8,349 nt of DNA from positions 1 through 8,349 of the forward strand of contig CAMLNY010000027.1 of assembly GCA_946481405.1 (NCBI GenBank). Reading direction: 5' to 3'. The first letter of the stretch is position 1. The number at the start of each line of letters is the position of its first letter. The notes beneath the pieces were generated by a model. That model was not told the DNA's origin and did no database searches. It worked only from the letters and a program-made list of their open reading frames with translations. This document shows, piece after piece, positions 1 through 6,204 of the stretch. The DNA is from an uncultured Brevundimonas sp. (GTDB lineage Bacteria; Pseudomonadota; Alphaproteobacteria; Caulobacterales; Caulobacteraceae). Made by a program: the position numbers and the translations under genes.

Positions 1-294
1 CAGGCAGGCGGCGTGGGGCCGGTGGCGCAGGGCGATGGCCAGCATCTCCTCGGTAACGGCCATCTCGAAGTTCAGCGGCTTCCCGAACTGCTGGCAGAGC
101 GCCGTCAGGGCCTCGATGTCGGCGTCGGTGATATGGCGGCGATCCTCGCGCAGGTGAGCGGTGATGCCGTCCGCGCCGGCGCCGATGGCGGCCTCGGCCG
201 CGCGGACCGGATCGGGATGGACGCCGCCGCGGGCGTTCCGCACCGTCGCGACATGGTCGATATTGACCCCGAGGCGGACGGGCGGGCGTTTCAT
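1..294 (-). CDS. pdxJ: Pyridoxine 5'-phosphate synthase PdxJ, N-terminal 98 residues (runs off the window)
   Basis: PdxJ is the cytoplasmic TIM-barrel enzyme that condenses 1-deoxy-D-xylulose 5-phosphate with 3-amino-2-oxopropyl phosphate to make pyridoxine 5'-phosphate, the last ring-forming step of the DXP-dependent vitamin B6 pathway. The visible part reads [17 protein letters not shown] (residues 8-24), then HPDPVRAA (26-33), [16 protein letters not shown] (40-55) and [11 protein letters not shown] (75-85), all hallmark blocks of the family. They include the active-site His47 and Arg49 region and Glu77. About 98 of the usual roughly 240 residues are present; the rest lies beyond base 1. 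The ATG (294-292) overlaps the pyrE TGA as ATGA. No good Shine-Dalgarno precedes it, so translation is probably coupled to pyrE. Identification is very secure. Confidence 0.97.
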   Translation of the reverse strand, partial: MKRPPVRLGVNIDHVATVRNARGGVHPDPVRAAEAAIGAGADGITAHLREDRRHITDADIEALTALCQQFGKPLNFEMAVTEEMLAIALRHRPHAACL

Positions 295-875
295 TTGGCC
301 AACCGCCGGCTGCCCGGGTCTTCGACCGGGAGGGCCGCCAGTTCGGGCGGCAGGGCGTCCGCGGGGTATGCGGGCACGTCCAGCGACGCCAGGGCCACCA
401 GAGGCACGCCGACATCGGCCTTGCCCCCCGAGCGGTCGACGATGCAGGCGGCGGCCACGACCGTTCCGCCTGCGGCCTGGATGGCGGCGATGCATTCGCG
501 GCTCGACAGGCCGGTGGTGACGATGTCCTCGACCATCACGACCTTCTCGCCCGGCTCGACGTGGAAGCCGCGACGCAGCTTGAACGCGCCGCCCTCGCGC
601 TCGACGTACATGGAGCGGACGTTCAGGTGCTTGGCGGTCTCGTAGCCGGGGATGATGCCGCCCACGGCTGGAGAGATGGCGACATCGACCGGACCGACGA
701 GCGACACGATCTTCTCCGCCAGCGCCTTGCACAGACGCTCGCAGCGGGCGCCGTCCATGAAGACGAGGTTCTTCTGCAGGAAGACCGGGCTGTGCAGGCC
801 CGACGACAGGACGAAATGCCCCTCGCGCAGGGCGCCGGCGGCGCGGAACTCGTTCAGGACGTCTTCAGTGTTCAT
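291..875 (-). CDS. pyrE: Orotate phosphoribosyltransferase PyrE
   Basis: This 194-residue enzyme transfers the phosphoribosyl group of PRPP to orotate, giving orotidine 5'-monophosphate in de novo pyrimidine synthesis. It is cytosolic and normally dimeric. The PRPP-binding loop [14 protein letters not shown] lies at residues 112-125, with the acidic pair Glu116-Asp117. The orotate-side motif FLQK (32-35) and the flexible-loop region [11 protein letters not shown] (94-104, Lys99) are also present. The C-terminal [16 protein letters not shown] (175-190) is typical of the alphaproteobacterial form, and the length is normal. The ATG sits one base after the lolD stop (TGA-G-ATG) and the gene overlaps pdxJ by four bases, so lolD, pyrE and pdxJ are probably co-transcribed. 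The upstream Shine-Dalgarno is weak. Confidence 0.97.
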   Translation of the reverse strand: MNTEDVLNEFRAAGALREGHFVLSSGLHSPVFLQKNLVFMDGARCERLCKALAEKIVSLVGPVDVAISPAVGGIIPGYETAKHLNVRSMYVEREGGAFKLRRGFHVEPGEKVVMVEDIVTTGLSSRECIAAIQAAGGTVVAAACIVDRSGGKADVGVPLVALASLDVPAYPADALPPELAALPVEDPGSRRLAK

Positions 876-876
876 C

Positions 877-1578
877 TCAGTATTCCCGGCTTTCGGCCTG
901 ACGCTCTTCCAGATGGCCGTCCTTCAGGGCGAAGACGCGGTCCATGTGACCGGCCAGTTCCATGTTGTGGGTAGCGATCAGGGCGGCGACGCCGGTGGTC
1001 TTGGTCAGTTCGCGCAGGGATTCGAACACCGACTGGCTGGTCGTCGGGTCGAGGTTGCCGGTCGGTTCGTCGGCCAAGAGCAGGCGCGGCTTGTTGGCGA
1101 GCGCCCGGGCGATGGCGACGCGCTGCTGTTCCCCGCCCGAGAGCTGGGCCGGCTGGTGCGTCAGGCGTTCGCCGAGACCCAGAGCCGTCAGGGTTTCCTC
1201 GGCGCGGGCGCGAGAGGCGGCCTCGGACAGGCCCGCGATGCGCATCGGCAGGGCGACGTTGTCGCGCGCGTCGAACTCCGGCAGCAGGTGATGGAACTGG
1301 TAGACGAAACCGACGCGGTTCAGGCGGATGCGGGTGCGGGCCCGCTCGTCGAGCGCCCCGACGTCCTCACCGTCGATCAGCACCTGACCCGAGGTGGGGC
1401 GCTCCAGCAGACCGGCGGCGTGCAGTAACGACGACTTGCCCGAACCCGACGGGCCGATCAGCCCGACCAGTTCGCCCGGGAAGATGTCCAGATCGACGCC
1501 TTTCAGGACGGTCAGCTCGCCCGTGCCCGTGACATAGGTACGGGTCAGGCCGCGCGCGGAGAAGACGGGACTACTCAA
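877..1578 (-). CDS. lolD: Lipoprotein-releasing system ATP-binding protein LolD (TTG start)
   Basis: LolD is the ATPase of the LolCDE-type ABC transporter, which extracts outer-membrane lipoproteins from the inner membrane and hands them to LolA. In the 233 residues I see Walker A GPSGSGKS (42-49), the Q-loop in [12 protein letters not shown] (91-102), the signature LSGGEQQR (146-153), Walker B RLLLADEP (165-172, Glu171 catalytic) and the H-loop His204. The [10 protein letters not shown] segment and DEPTGNLD are typical of LolD and close MacB/FtsE relatives. The start codon is TTG at 1578-1576 inside the end of lolC, giving an 8-base overlap (TTGAGTAG). A GGAGG nine bases upstream (1592-1588) supports it, and there is no nearby in-frame ATG. 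Adjacency to the LolC/E permease makes LolD much likelier than another MacB-like ATPase. Confidence 0.95.
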   Translation of the reverse strand: MSSPVFSARGLTRTYVTGTGELTVLKGVDLDIFPGELVGLIGPSGSGKSSLLHAAGLLERPTSGQVLIDGEDVGALDERARTRIRLNRVGFVYQFHHLLPEFDARDNVALPMRIAGLSEAASRARAEETLTALGLGERLTHQPAQLSGGEQQRVAIARALANKPRLLLADEPTGNLDPTTSQSVFESLRELTKTTGVAALIATHNMELAGHMDRVFALKDGHLEERQAESREY

Positions 1579-2872
1579 AGCGCAGTGCCTCCACCGGGTC
1601 GATCTTGGTGGCGTTCCACGACGGGATCAGACTGGCCACGCAGGACATGAAGACCGACCAGACGGTGATCCAGAACACGTCGGCCGGATCCACCTCGGCC
1701 GGGATGGAGTCAAGCATGTAGACGTCGGCGTTGAACAGCTGGGTCTGGAAGACGAACTCCAGGAAGTGCTGGATCGCGCCGATGTTCAGACAGAACAGCA
1801 GCCCTAGCACCAGACCGGTGATCGTGCCTGCGACGCCGATCGAGGCCCCGGCCATGAAGAAGACGCGCAGGATGGACGACGGGCTGGCCCCGATGGTGCG
1901 CAGGATGGCGATGTCGCGGGTCTTGTTCTTCACCAGCATGACGATACCGGAGATGATGTTCAGGGCCGCAATGGCCACGACCATGCCGAGGATGATCGAC
2001 ATGGCGACCCGCTCGACCTTCAGCGCGCCCCAGAAGGCGGCCAGCTTGTCGCGCCAGTCGACGACGAAACCGCCCGGCCCCGCCGCCTCGCGCACGGGCG
2101 CCAGATAATCGCCGACGCGGTCGGGCTCATCGACCTTGATCTCGATGACATCCCACAGCCCCTCCTTGCCGAAGAAGAGCTGGGCCTGTTCCAGCGGCAT
2201 GAAGATGAAGGCGCGGTCGTAGTCGGCGGTGCCCGACGAATAGGTGCCGCCGACGCGATAGGTCTTGTTCAGTCCGCCGAGGTTGCCGAAGGCGGAGTCG
2301 GCGCCCGTGGGCGAATAGATCTCGATCGGATCGCCGACGCGCAGACCCAGCGTATCCGCCAGGGCCTGACCGATCAGAACGTTGTCGCCGCCGTAGGCGC
2401 CTTGGCCGAAGCTGGCGCGCGCCTGTTGCGACAGGCTGGCGTTCACGTATTGCATGGTGTCGAGATCGCCCGGCGCGATGCCGCGCACAAAGGCGCCGGT
2501 CGTCTGGCCGCCTGCGCGTATGATGGCCTGGGACTCGGTCAAGGGGGTGACGCTGATTACGCCCTCCACGCCCCGGATCCGGTCGACGATGGCGTCGCGA
2601 TCGGGCGCGTTCAGGACGTCGCCCTGGACGTACATGTGGCCGTTGAAGCTCAGCATCCGGCCCAGCAGTTCGTTGCGGAAACCGGACATGATGCTGAGCA
2701 CCACGATCAGGGCCATGACGGCCAGGGTGATGCCGACGAAGCTGATGATGGCGATCAGGGCGACGCCGCCCTCCTTGCGCTTGGCGCGCAGGTAGCGGGC
2801 CGCCAGACCGATTTCCCACGCGGAGAAGGGGCCGGCGGGCTTGGGCGGGGGCGTGACCGAGGTCGCCGTCAA
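1571..2872 (-). CDS. lolC: LolC/LolE-type lipoprotein-releasing permease (TTG start)
   Basis: This 433-residue inner-membrane protein is the transmembrane subunit partnered by LolD for sorting lipoproteins to the outer membrane. The topology is that of the LolC/LolE/MacB family. The first membrane segment (about 37-64) ends in [11 protein letters not shown]; a large periplasmic domain follows (about 66-285); then come three membrane segments near 290-314, 336-362 and 398-419. The cytoplasmic loop [15 protein letters not shown] (316-330) is the conserved coupling region that contacts the ATPase, and the C-terminus ends in DPVEALRFE. The start is TTG at 2872-2870, overlapping the proS stop as TTGA, with GGAGG seven bases upstream (2884-2880). 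Only one permease gene precedes lolD here, so whether it acts as a homodimer (inferred) or pairs with a distant LolE cannot be seen. Confidence 0.94.
   Translation of the reverse strand: MTATSVTPPPKPAGPFSAWEIGLAARYLRAKRKEGGVALIAIISFVGITLAVMALIVVLSIMSGFRNELLGRMLSFNGHMYVQGDVLNAPDRDAIVDRIRGVEGVISVTPLTESQAIIRAGGQTTGAFVRGIAPGDLDTMQYVNASLSQQARASFGQGAYGGDNVLIGQALADTLGLRVGDPIEIYSPTGADSAFGNLGGLNKTYRVGGTYSSGTADYDRAFIFMPLEQAQLFFGKEGLWDVIEIKVDEPDRVGDYLAPVREAAGPGGFVVDWRDKLAAFWGALKVERVAMSIILGMVVAIAALNIISGIVMLVKNKTRDIAILRTIGASPSSILRVFFMAGASIGVAGTITGLVLGLLFCLNIGAIQHFLEFVFQTQLFNADVYMLDSIPAEVDPADVFWITVWSVFMSCVASLIPSWNATKIDPVEALRFE
1588..1592 (-). promoter_or_regulatory. Shine-Dalgarno fixing the lolD TTG start
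   Basis: GGTGGAGG, whose GGAGG core is at 1592-1588, is encoded by the Pro-Val-Glu codons of the conserved lolC C-terminus, nine bases before the TTG at 1578. It supports the non-ATG start and suggests that lolD translation is coupled to completion of lolC. Confidence 0.65.
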
Positions 2873-4182
2873 CCGATCGCCTCCAGCGCGGCTGCGAGGG
2901 GCACCGTCGACTTGTCGCCGGTGGCGCGGCGCTTCAACTCGACGACGCCCTCGGCCACGCCCTTCGGACCGATGGTCAGCTGCCAGGGGATGCCGATCAG
3001 GTCGGCGGTGGCGAACTTGCCGCCGGGACGCTCGTCGGTGTCGTCATAGAGGACCGACTTGCCGGCGGCCTCCAGAGCGGCGACGGCCGCCTCGCAGGCC
3101 TCGCAGACCGACGGGTCGTTGGAGCGCAGGTTGATGACGACGACGTCGAACGGGGCCACGGCGTCGGGCCAGATGATGCCCGCGTCGTCGTGGCTGGCCT
3201 CGATGATCGCGCCCAGCAGACGCGAGACGCCGACGCCGTAGGAGCCCATGTGGACCTCGGTGTCCTGACCGTCCGGTCCGGCGACCTTCGCCTTCATCGG
3301 GGCCGAGTATTTCGTGCCGAAATAGAAGATGTGGCCGACCTCGATGCCGCGCGCGGTCAGGCGATCGCCCTCCGCCGTCTGGCTCTCGAACTGGGCGGCG
3401 TCGTGCATCTCCTCGGTCGCGGCGTAGAGCGAGGTGCGACCATCGACAATCCCCTGCAGGTCGTTCCAGTCGACGTCGGCGCCGGGGGCCGGCATCTCGA
3501 CCAGCTTGCGATCACAGAAGACCTGGCTCTCCCCAGTATCGGCCAGAACGATGAACTCGTGCGACAGGTCGCCGCCGATCGGGCCGGTGTCGGCGCGCAT
3601 CGGCACGGCCTTCAGACCCATGCGGGCGAAGGTGTTCAGATAGGCCACGAACATGCGGTTGTAGGCCCGGCGCGCCGCCGCCTCGTCGATGTCGAAGCTG
3701 TAGGCGTCCTTCATCAGGAACTCGCGGCCGCGCATGACGCCGAAGCGCGGACGGCGCTCGTCGCGGAACTTCCACTGGATGTGGAAGAGGTTCAGCGGCA
3801 GGGATTTGTAGCTCTTTACGAAGCCCCGGAAGATGTCGGTGATCATCTCCTCGTTGGTGGGGCCGTAGAGAAGCTCGCGCTCGTGCCGGTCGGTGATGCG
3901 CAGCATTTCCGGGCCATAGGCGTCGTAACGGCCCGACTCGCGCCACAGGTCGGCCAGTTGCAAGGTAGGCATCAGCAGCTCGACCGCCCCGGCCCGCTCC
4001 TGCTCCTCGCGCACGATCTGCTCGATGCGGTTGAGGACGCGCAGACCCAGCGGCAGCCAGGCATAGATGCCGGCGGCCTCCTGTTTGATCATCCCGGCGC
4101 GCAGCATCAGCTGGTGCGAGACGATCTGGGCGTCCGAAGGCGCCTCTTTCAATGTGGGCAGGAAGTAGCGCGACAGGCGCAT
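2869..4182 (-). CDS. proS: Prolyl-tRNA synthetase, short form without the editing insertion
   Basis: ProS charges tRNA(Pro) with proline in the cytoplasm. The 437 residues contain the class II motifs: motif 1 around [11 protein letters not shown] (64-74), the GPTNEE block (107-112), motif 2 with FRDE (139-142) and [14 protein letters not shown] (150-163), and motif 3 [12 protein letters not shown] (313-324). A C-terminal HGTP-type anticodon-binding domain runs from about 346, including [12 protein letters not shown] (379-390). Full-length bacterial ProRS such as that of E. coli has about 570 residues because an editing domain of about 180 residues lies between motifs 2 and 3. Here that stretch (about 224-285) is only a stub, the known alphaproteobacterial arrangement. 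The start [13 protein letters not shown] is canonical for the family. The Shine-Dalgarno is weak (GAGACGCCC-ATG). ProS leads a tightly packed run with lolC and lolD. Confidence 0.97.
   Translation of the reverse strand: MRLSRYFLPTLKEAPSDAQIVSHQLMLRAGMIKQEAAGIYAWLPLGLRVLNRIEQIVREEQERAGAVELLMPTLQLADLWRESGRYDAYGPEMLRITDRHERELLYGPTNEEMITDIFRGFVKSYKSLPLNLFHIQWKFRDERRPRFGVMRGREFLMKDAYSFDIDEAAARRAYNRMFVAYLNTFARMGLKAVPMRADTGPIGGDLSHEFIVLADTGESQVFCDRKLVEMPAPGADVDWNDLQGIVDGRTSLYAATEEMHDAAQFESQTAEGDRLTARGIEVGHIFYFGTKYSAPMKAKVAGPDGQDTEVHMGSYGVGVSRLLGAIIEASHDDAGIIWPDAVAPFDVVVINLRSNDPSVCEACEAAVAALEAAGKSVLYDDTDERPGGKFATADLIGIPWQLTIGPKGVAEGVVELKRRATGDKSTVPLAAALEAIG
2880..2884 (-). promoter_or_regulatory. Shine-Dalgarno fixing the lolC TTG start
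   Basis: GGAGG lies inside the last proS codons (Leu-Glu-Ala-Ile-Gly) and seven bases before the TTG at 2872. The ideal spacing is the main reason for accepting TTG as the start. It implies that initiation of lolC overlaps termination of proS. Confidence 0.7.
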
Positions 4183-4254
4183 GGGCGTCTCGACTTCGGA
4201 AGGCGTCAGGGGATGGTCAGCTTTAGCCGGGACAGAAGGGCAAAAGCTAGACGG
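4183..4254 (-). promoter_or_regulatory. 72-bp gap before proS with imperfect hairpin and weak promoter-like -10
   Basis: This gap separates the DUF1467 gene from proS. Bases 4219-4248 form an imperfect inverted repeat: AGCTTT at one end and AAAGCT at the other, an A-A mismatch, then GCC facing GGC around a loop of about ten bases. No T-run follows it on the minus strand, so it is not a standard intrinsic terminator. On the minus strand 4227-4220 reads GCTAAAGC, one base from the Caulobacter housekeeping -10 consensus GCTANAWC. The best upstream -35 candidate (TTGCCC) matches poorly and sits slightly too close. A proS promoter here is therefore possible but unproven. Confidence 0.25.
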
Positions 4255-4518
4255 TCAGGGCACCGGCGGGGCAAGATCCGGCAGCGGCATCCAGCCGATG
4301 AAGACGAGGAACATTACGAACGCCCAGACGATCAGGGCGACCCAGGTCGTGGTGATGAATTTCTTCTTCAGGTTCGGCGTCCTGGGCGCCCCCCACTGAG
4401 AGCCGTCCGTCGGCGGCTCGTGCGTCTCCGCCGACGTGCCCAGCGGCAGGACGGCGAACAGCACCACCCACCAGACGACGATGTAGATGGCGAACATGGT
4501 GATCGGGCCGATCGGCAT
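4255..4518 (-). CDS. DUF1467 family small inner-membrane protein
   Basis: This 87-residue protein has two predicted membrane segments, about residues 6-26 (ITMFAIYIVVWWVVLFAVLPLG) and 57-78 (TTTWVALIVWAFVMFLVFIGWM). They flank a short polar loop containing GAPRTPNLKKKF (43-54). The IVVWW-LF-LPLG start, the AP-P-L-KK loop and the TT after it fit the DUF1467 family, which is largely alphaproteobacterial and has no established function. The positive-inside rule would place the KKK loop in the cytoplasm. The gene starts two bases after the mce stop (TGACCATG). A strong AAGGAGG (4535-4529) lies inside the end of mce, ten bases before the ATG, so it is translated with mce. Genes of this family recur between mce and proS in related genomes, by recall. 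The family call is fairly confident; the function is unknown. Confidence 0.85.
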   Translation of the reverse strand: MPIGPITMFAIYIVVWWVVLFAVLPLGTSAETHEPPTDGSQWGAPRTPNLKKKFITTTWVALIVWAFVMFLVFIGWMPLPDLAPPVP

Positions 4519-4520
4519 GG

Positions 4521-4943
4521 TCAGTGCGCCTCCTTCGGCGTTTCCATCAGTTCGACCAGCACCCCGCCCATGTCCTTCGGGTGCAGGAAGAGGATGGGGG
4601 TCCCGTGGGCGCCGATACGCGGCTCGCCCGTGCCGAGCAGGGTGGCGCCCCCGGCCCGCATCGCGTCGCGGGCGACGAGAATGTCCTCGACCTCGAAACA
4701 GACGTGGTGCTGGCCGCCCTTGGGGTTCTTCGCGAGGAAGCCGTGGATGGGGCTGTCGTCGCCCAGCGGTTCGATCAGTTCGATCTGGGCGTTGGGCAGG
4801 TCGATGAAACAGACCCGCACCCCCTGGGCCGGCAGGTCGAACGGTTCGCCTGCCGAGGTCGCGCCCAGCATGTCGCGGTACAGGGCCACGCTGGCCTCGA
4901 TGGAGGGCGTGGCGACGCCGATGTGATTCAGTCTGCCGATCAT
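4521..4943 (-). CDS. mce: Methylmalonyl-CoA epimerase (VOC superfamily)
   Basis: The 140-residue protein should interconvert the 2R and 2S forms of methylmalonyl-CoA, linking propionyl-CoA carboxylation to the B12-dependent mutase and succinyl-CoA. It consists of two beta-alpha-beta-beta-beta modules of the vicinal oxygen chelate fold. The first opens with LNHIGVATPSIEASVALYRD (5-24) and the second with GQHHVCFEVEDI (77-88). Expected metal ligands are His7, Gln53 or Glu55 in NAQIELIEPLG, His80, and Glu131 in GVLVELME. HPKDMGGVLVEL (121-132) is typical of the epimerase. I chose the ATG at 4943 because MIGRLNHIGVA matches the family N-terminus. A longer in-frame reading to 5081 is Arg/Pro-rich and runs into the patatin gene. 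A GTG nine codons upstream is a weaker alternative. The mutase and carboxylase genes are not in the window. Confidence 0.92.
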   Translation of the reverse strand: MIGRLNHIGVATPSIEASVALYRDMLGATSAGEPFDLPAQGVRVCFIDLPNAQIELIEPLGDDSPIHGFLAKNPKGGQHHVCFEVEDILVARDAMRAGGATLLGTGEPRIGAHGTPILFLHPKDMGGVLVELMETPKEAH

Positions 4944-4959
4944 CCGCCCGCTATGGGCG
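4944..4959 (-). promoter_or_regulatory. Small hairpin over the mce ribosome-binding region
   Basis: Bases 4945-4959 form a perfect 5-bp stem (CGCCC/GGGCG) with a 5-base loop, ending one base before the mce ATG. The only Shine-Dalgarno-like sequence for mce, GGGCGG, is the 3' arm of this stem, so folding could limit initiation. In DNA this GC-rich a 5-bp stem can arise by chance, so the regulatory reading is tentative. Confidence 0.2.
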
Positions 4960-4986
4960 CTGATCCGCACGCGGGCAAGCAGGCGA

Positions 4987-6123
4987 TCAGCCGCGCAGGG
5001 CCGAGCGGGTCGACCGCGCCGCCTGAACCGTCGCCAGGGCGTCGGCGGCGCGCTCGATCGAGGCCGCCACAGCCGGATCACGCGCCGTATCCTCGGCCAA
5101 AGCGACGAGCTGGTTCAGGTTGCGGGGGCTCGAGTCATCCATGTCCTGCGACGACAGGGTATCGATCGAGAACTGGAAGCGGAAATAGGTCTGGTCGGGA
5201 TCAAGGACGACCGACATCTGGGAATCGACCAGATCGCCCTGCCCGCGCATCAGGACGTCGATCAGGGGCACGCCCCCGGTCGGATCCATCCATTCGATCG
5301 CGCCCCAGCTGTCGTGCTGGTCGTAGTTTGCGCGATTGTGGCCGCAGCCGACCGACAGCATGATCACGCGTGCGCCGCGCCGGCGCCGCTGCACCGCCGT
5401 CCAGGCCACCATGGCCGGATTGTTGGCGAAGACCCCGCCGTCAACGCCCAGCCCGCCGCCCGACATCTCCAGCGGATTGAAGAATGTCGGGGCGCTGCAC
5501 GAGGCCTGCACCACCTCGCGGACCCGGACGTTGTCCCACGGCGGATCGCCGACGCCCGGAGGACCGCCATGGGCCACGACCGCGCTGCGGCCGAGGTCGG
5601 CACGCATGTTGTAATAGGGAATGATCAGCTCGCCCGGGACCTGCGACAGGGTCATGTCGCCGAAGGTGTCGGTCAGGGCGCTCTCCAGACCCGAACTGAC
5701 CCAGCGCTGGGTCGAGGGGTCTCGCAGGCGACGCTCGACCCGCTCCCCGAAGATGCGCGTTGCCTGCTGGCGATAAACGTCGACGATCCGGGCCGGGTCG
5801 CCATAGCCGAGCCCCCCGCCCTTGGACGCCGCCATCCCCGCCGTGATGATCGAGCCGGTCGAGGTGCCGGCGAAGACGTCGATACAGTCTACCAGACGGG
5901 CGCCGGAGCGATGGCGCAGGACCTCGTCGATCGCCTGCAGCAGCCGGGCCGCCGCGATGCCGCGAAGGCCCCCGCCATCGACGCTGAGCACACAGACGGT
6001 CTCGGCGGCTTCCGCGCCGTGCTGAGCCGGTTCGGGGAACAGGGTCGCCGCAGCCGCGGGCGCGGCCGCCGCGGCGGGCAACAGGGCGGCCGGAACCAGC
6101 CCAAGGCGTCTGCGTGTGATCAT
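4987..6123 (-). CDS. Patatin-like phospholipase with Tat-type signal peptide
   Basis: This 378-residue protein belongs to the patatin-like phospholipase family, Ser-Asp dyad acyl hydrolases acting on phospholipid or other lipid esters. The oxyanion-hole motif DGGGLRG is at 49-55, the nucleophile elbow GTSTG at 86-90 (Ser88), and the catalytic Asp228 in GVDGGVFANNP. QASCSAPTFFNP (206-217) is a further family block. The N-terminus has T-R-R-R-L at 3-7, then a long Ala/Pro-rich hydrophobic stretch ending near Ala26. This is a twin-arginine-type signal, so the mature enzyme is probably periplasmic or secreted. I prefer the ATG at 6123 to the GTG at 6126 because GGGAGGG then lies six bases upstream. 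The gene sits between rnj and mce with 78-bp and 43-bp gaps, unlike the tight spacing elsewhere, and looks like an addition to the conserved block. The substrate cannot be told from the sequence. Confidence 0.92.
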   Translation of the reverse strand: MITRRRLGLVPAALLPAAAAAPAAAATLFPEPAQHGAEAAETVCVLSVDGGGLRGIAAARLLQAIDEVLRHRSGARLVDCIDVFAGTSTGSIITAGMAASKGGGLGYGDPARIVDVYRQQATRIFGERVERRLRDPSTQRWVSSGLESALTDTFGDMTLSQVPGELIIPYYNMRADLGRSAVVAHGGPPGVGDPPWDNVRVREVVQASCSAPTFFNPLEMSGGGLGVDGGVFANNPAMVAWTAVQRRRRGARVIMLSVGCGHNRANYDQHDSWGAIEWMDPTGGVPLIDVLMRGQGDLVDSQMSVVLDPDQTYFRFQFSIDTLSSQDMDDSSPRNLNQLVALAEDTARDPAVAASIERAADALATVQAARSTRSALRG

Positions 6124-6126
6124 CAC

Positions 6127-6204
6127 TGCCCTCCCCCGAAAGCCGGAGGAGGATAACAGGGATACGCGACCGGACCAAAGCCGGGCGCGCGGCAGGCGAA
6201 CCCG
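6127..6204 (-). promoter_or_regulatory. 78-bp gap before the patatin gene: Shine-Dalgarno in a possible hairpin, weak promoter candidate
   Basis: The patatin Shine-Dalgarno GGAGG (6134-6130) can pair perfectly with CCTCC at 6149-6145 across a 10-base loop, which would bury the ribosome-binding site. A weak sigma-70-like candidate lies upstream: TTGGTC (6178-6173), a 16-base spacer, then TTATCC (6156-6151). Both hexamers match consensus poorly. No hairpin with a T-run is present, so there is no convincing intrinsic terminator for rnj. Confidence 0.22.

Noticed and set aside
13..974. Overlapping plus-strand frames opposite pdxJ and pyrE
   Set aside because: Both minus-strand genes are identified by clear family motifs. 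The plus-strand translations are composition-driven and lack motifs.
3190..4926. A 578-codon open frame on the plus strand opposite proS, the DUF1467 gene and mce
   Set aside because: It is an antisense shadow of high-GC coding sequence. The translation is low-complexity (rich in Arg, Gly, Asp and Val), matches no family I recognise, and crosses three well-identified genes and two gaps on the other strand.
4944..5081. An N-terminal extension of methylmalonyl-CoA epimerase by 46 residues
   Set aside because: It runs into the patatin gene and is Arg/Pro-rich. MIGRLNHIGVA at 4943 is the usual start of the family.
4987..6123. The patatin protein as a CBASS-type (CapV-like) anti-phage effector
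   Set aside because: It shares the DGGGLRG/GTSTG/DGG family motifs, but it has an export signal, and no nucleotide cyclase, HORMA/TRIP13 or Cap2/Cap3 gene is nearby. The neighbours are housekeeping genes.
6124..6126. GTG immediately upstream as the patatin start
   Set aside because: It would leave only three bases after GGAGG, whereas the adjacent ATG at 6123 has six, a better spacing.
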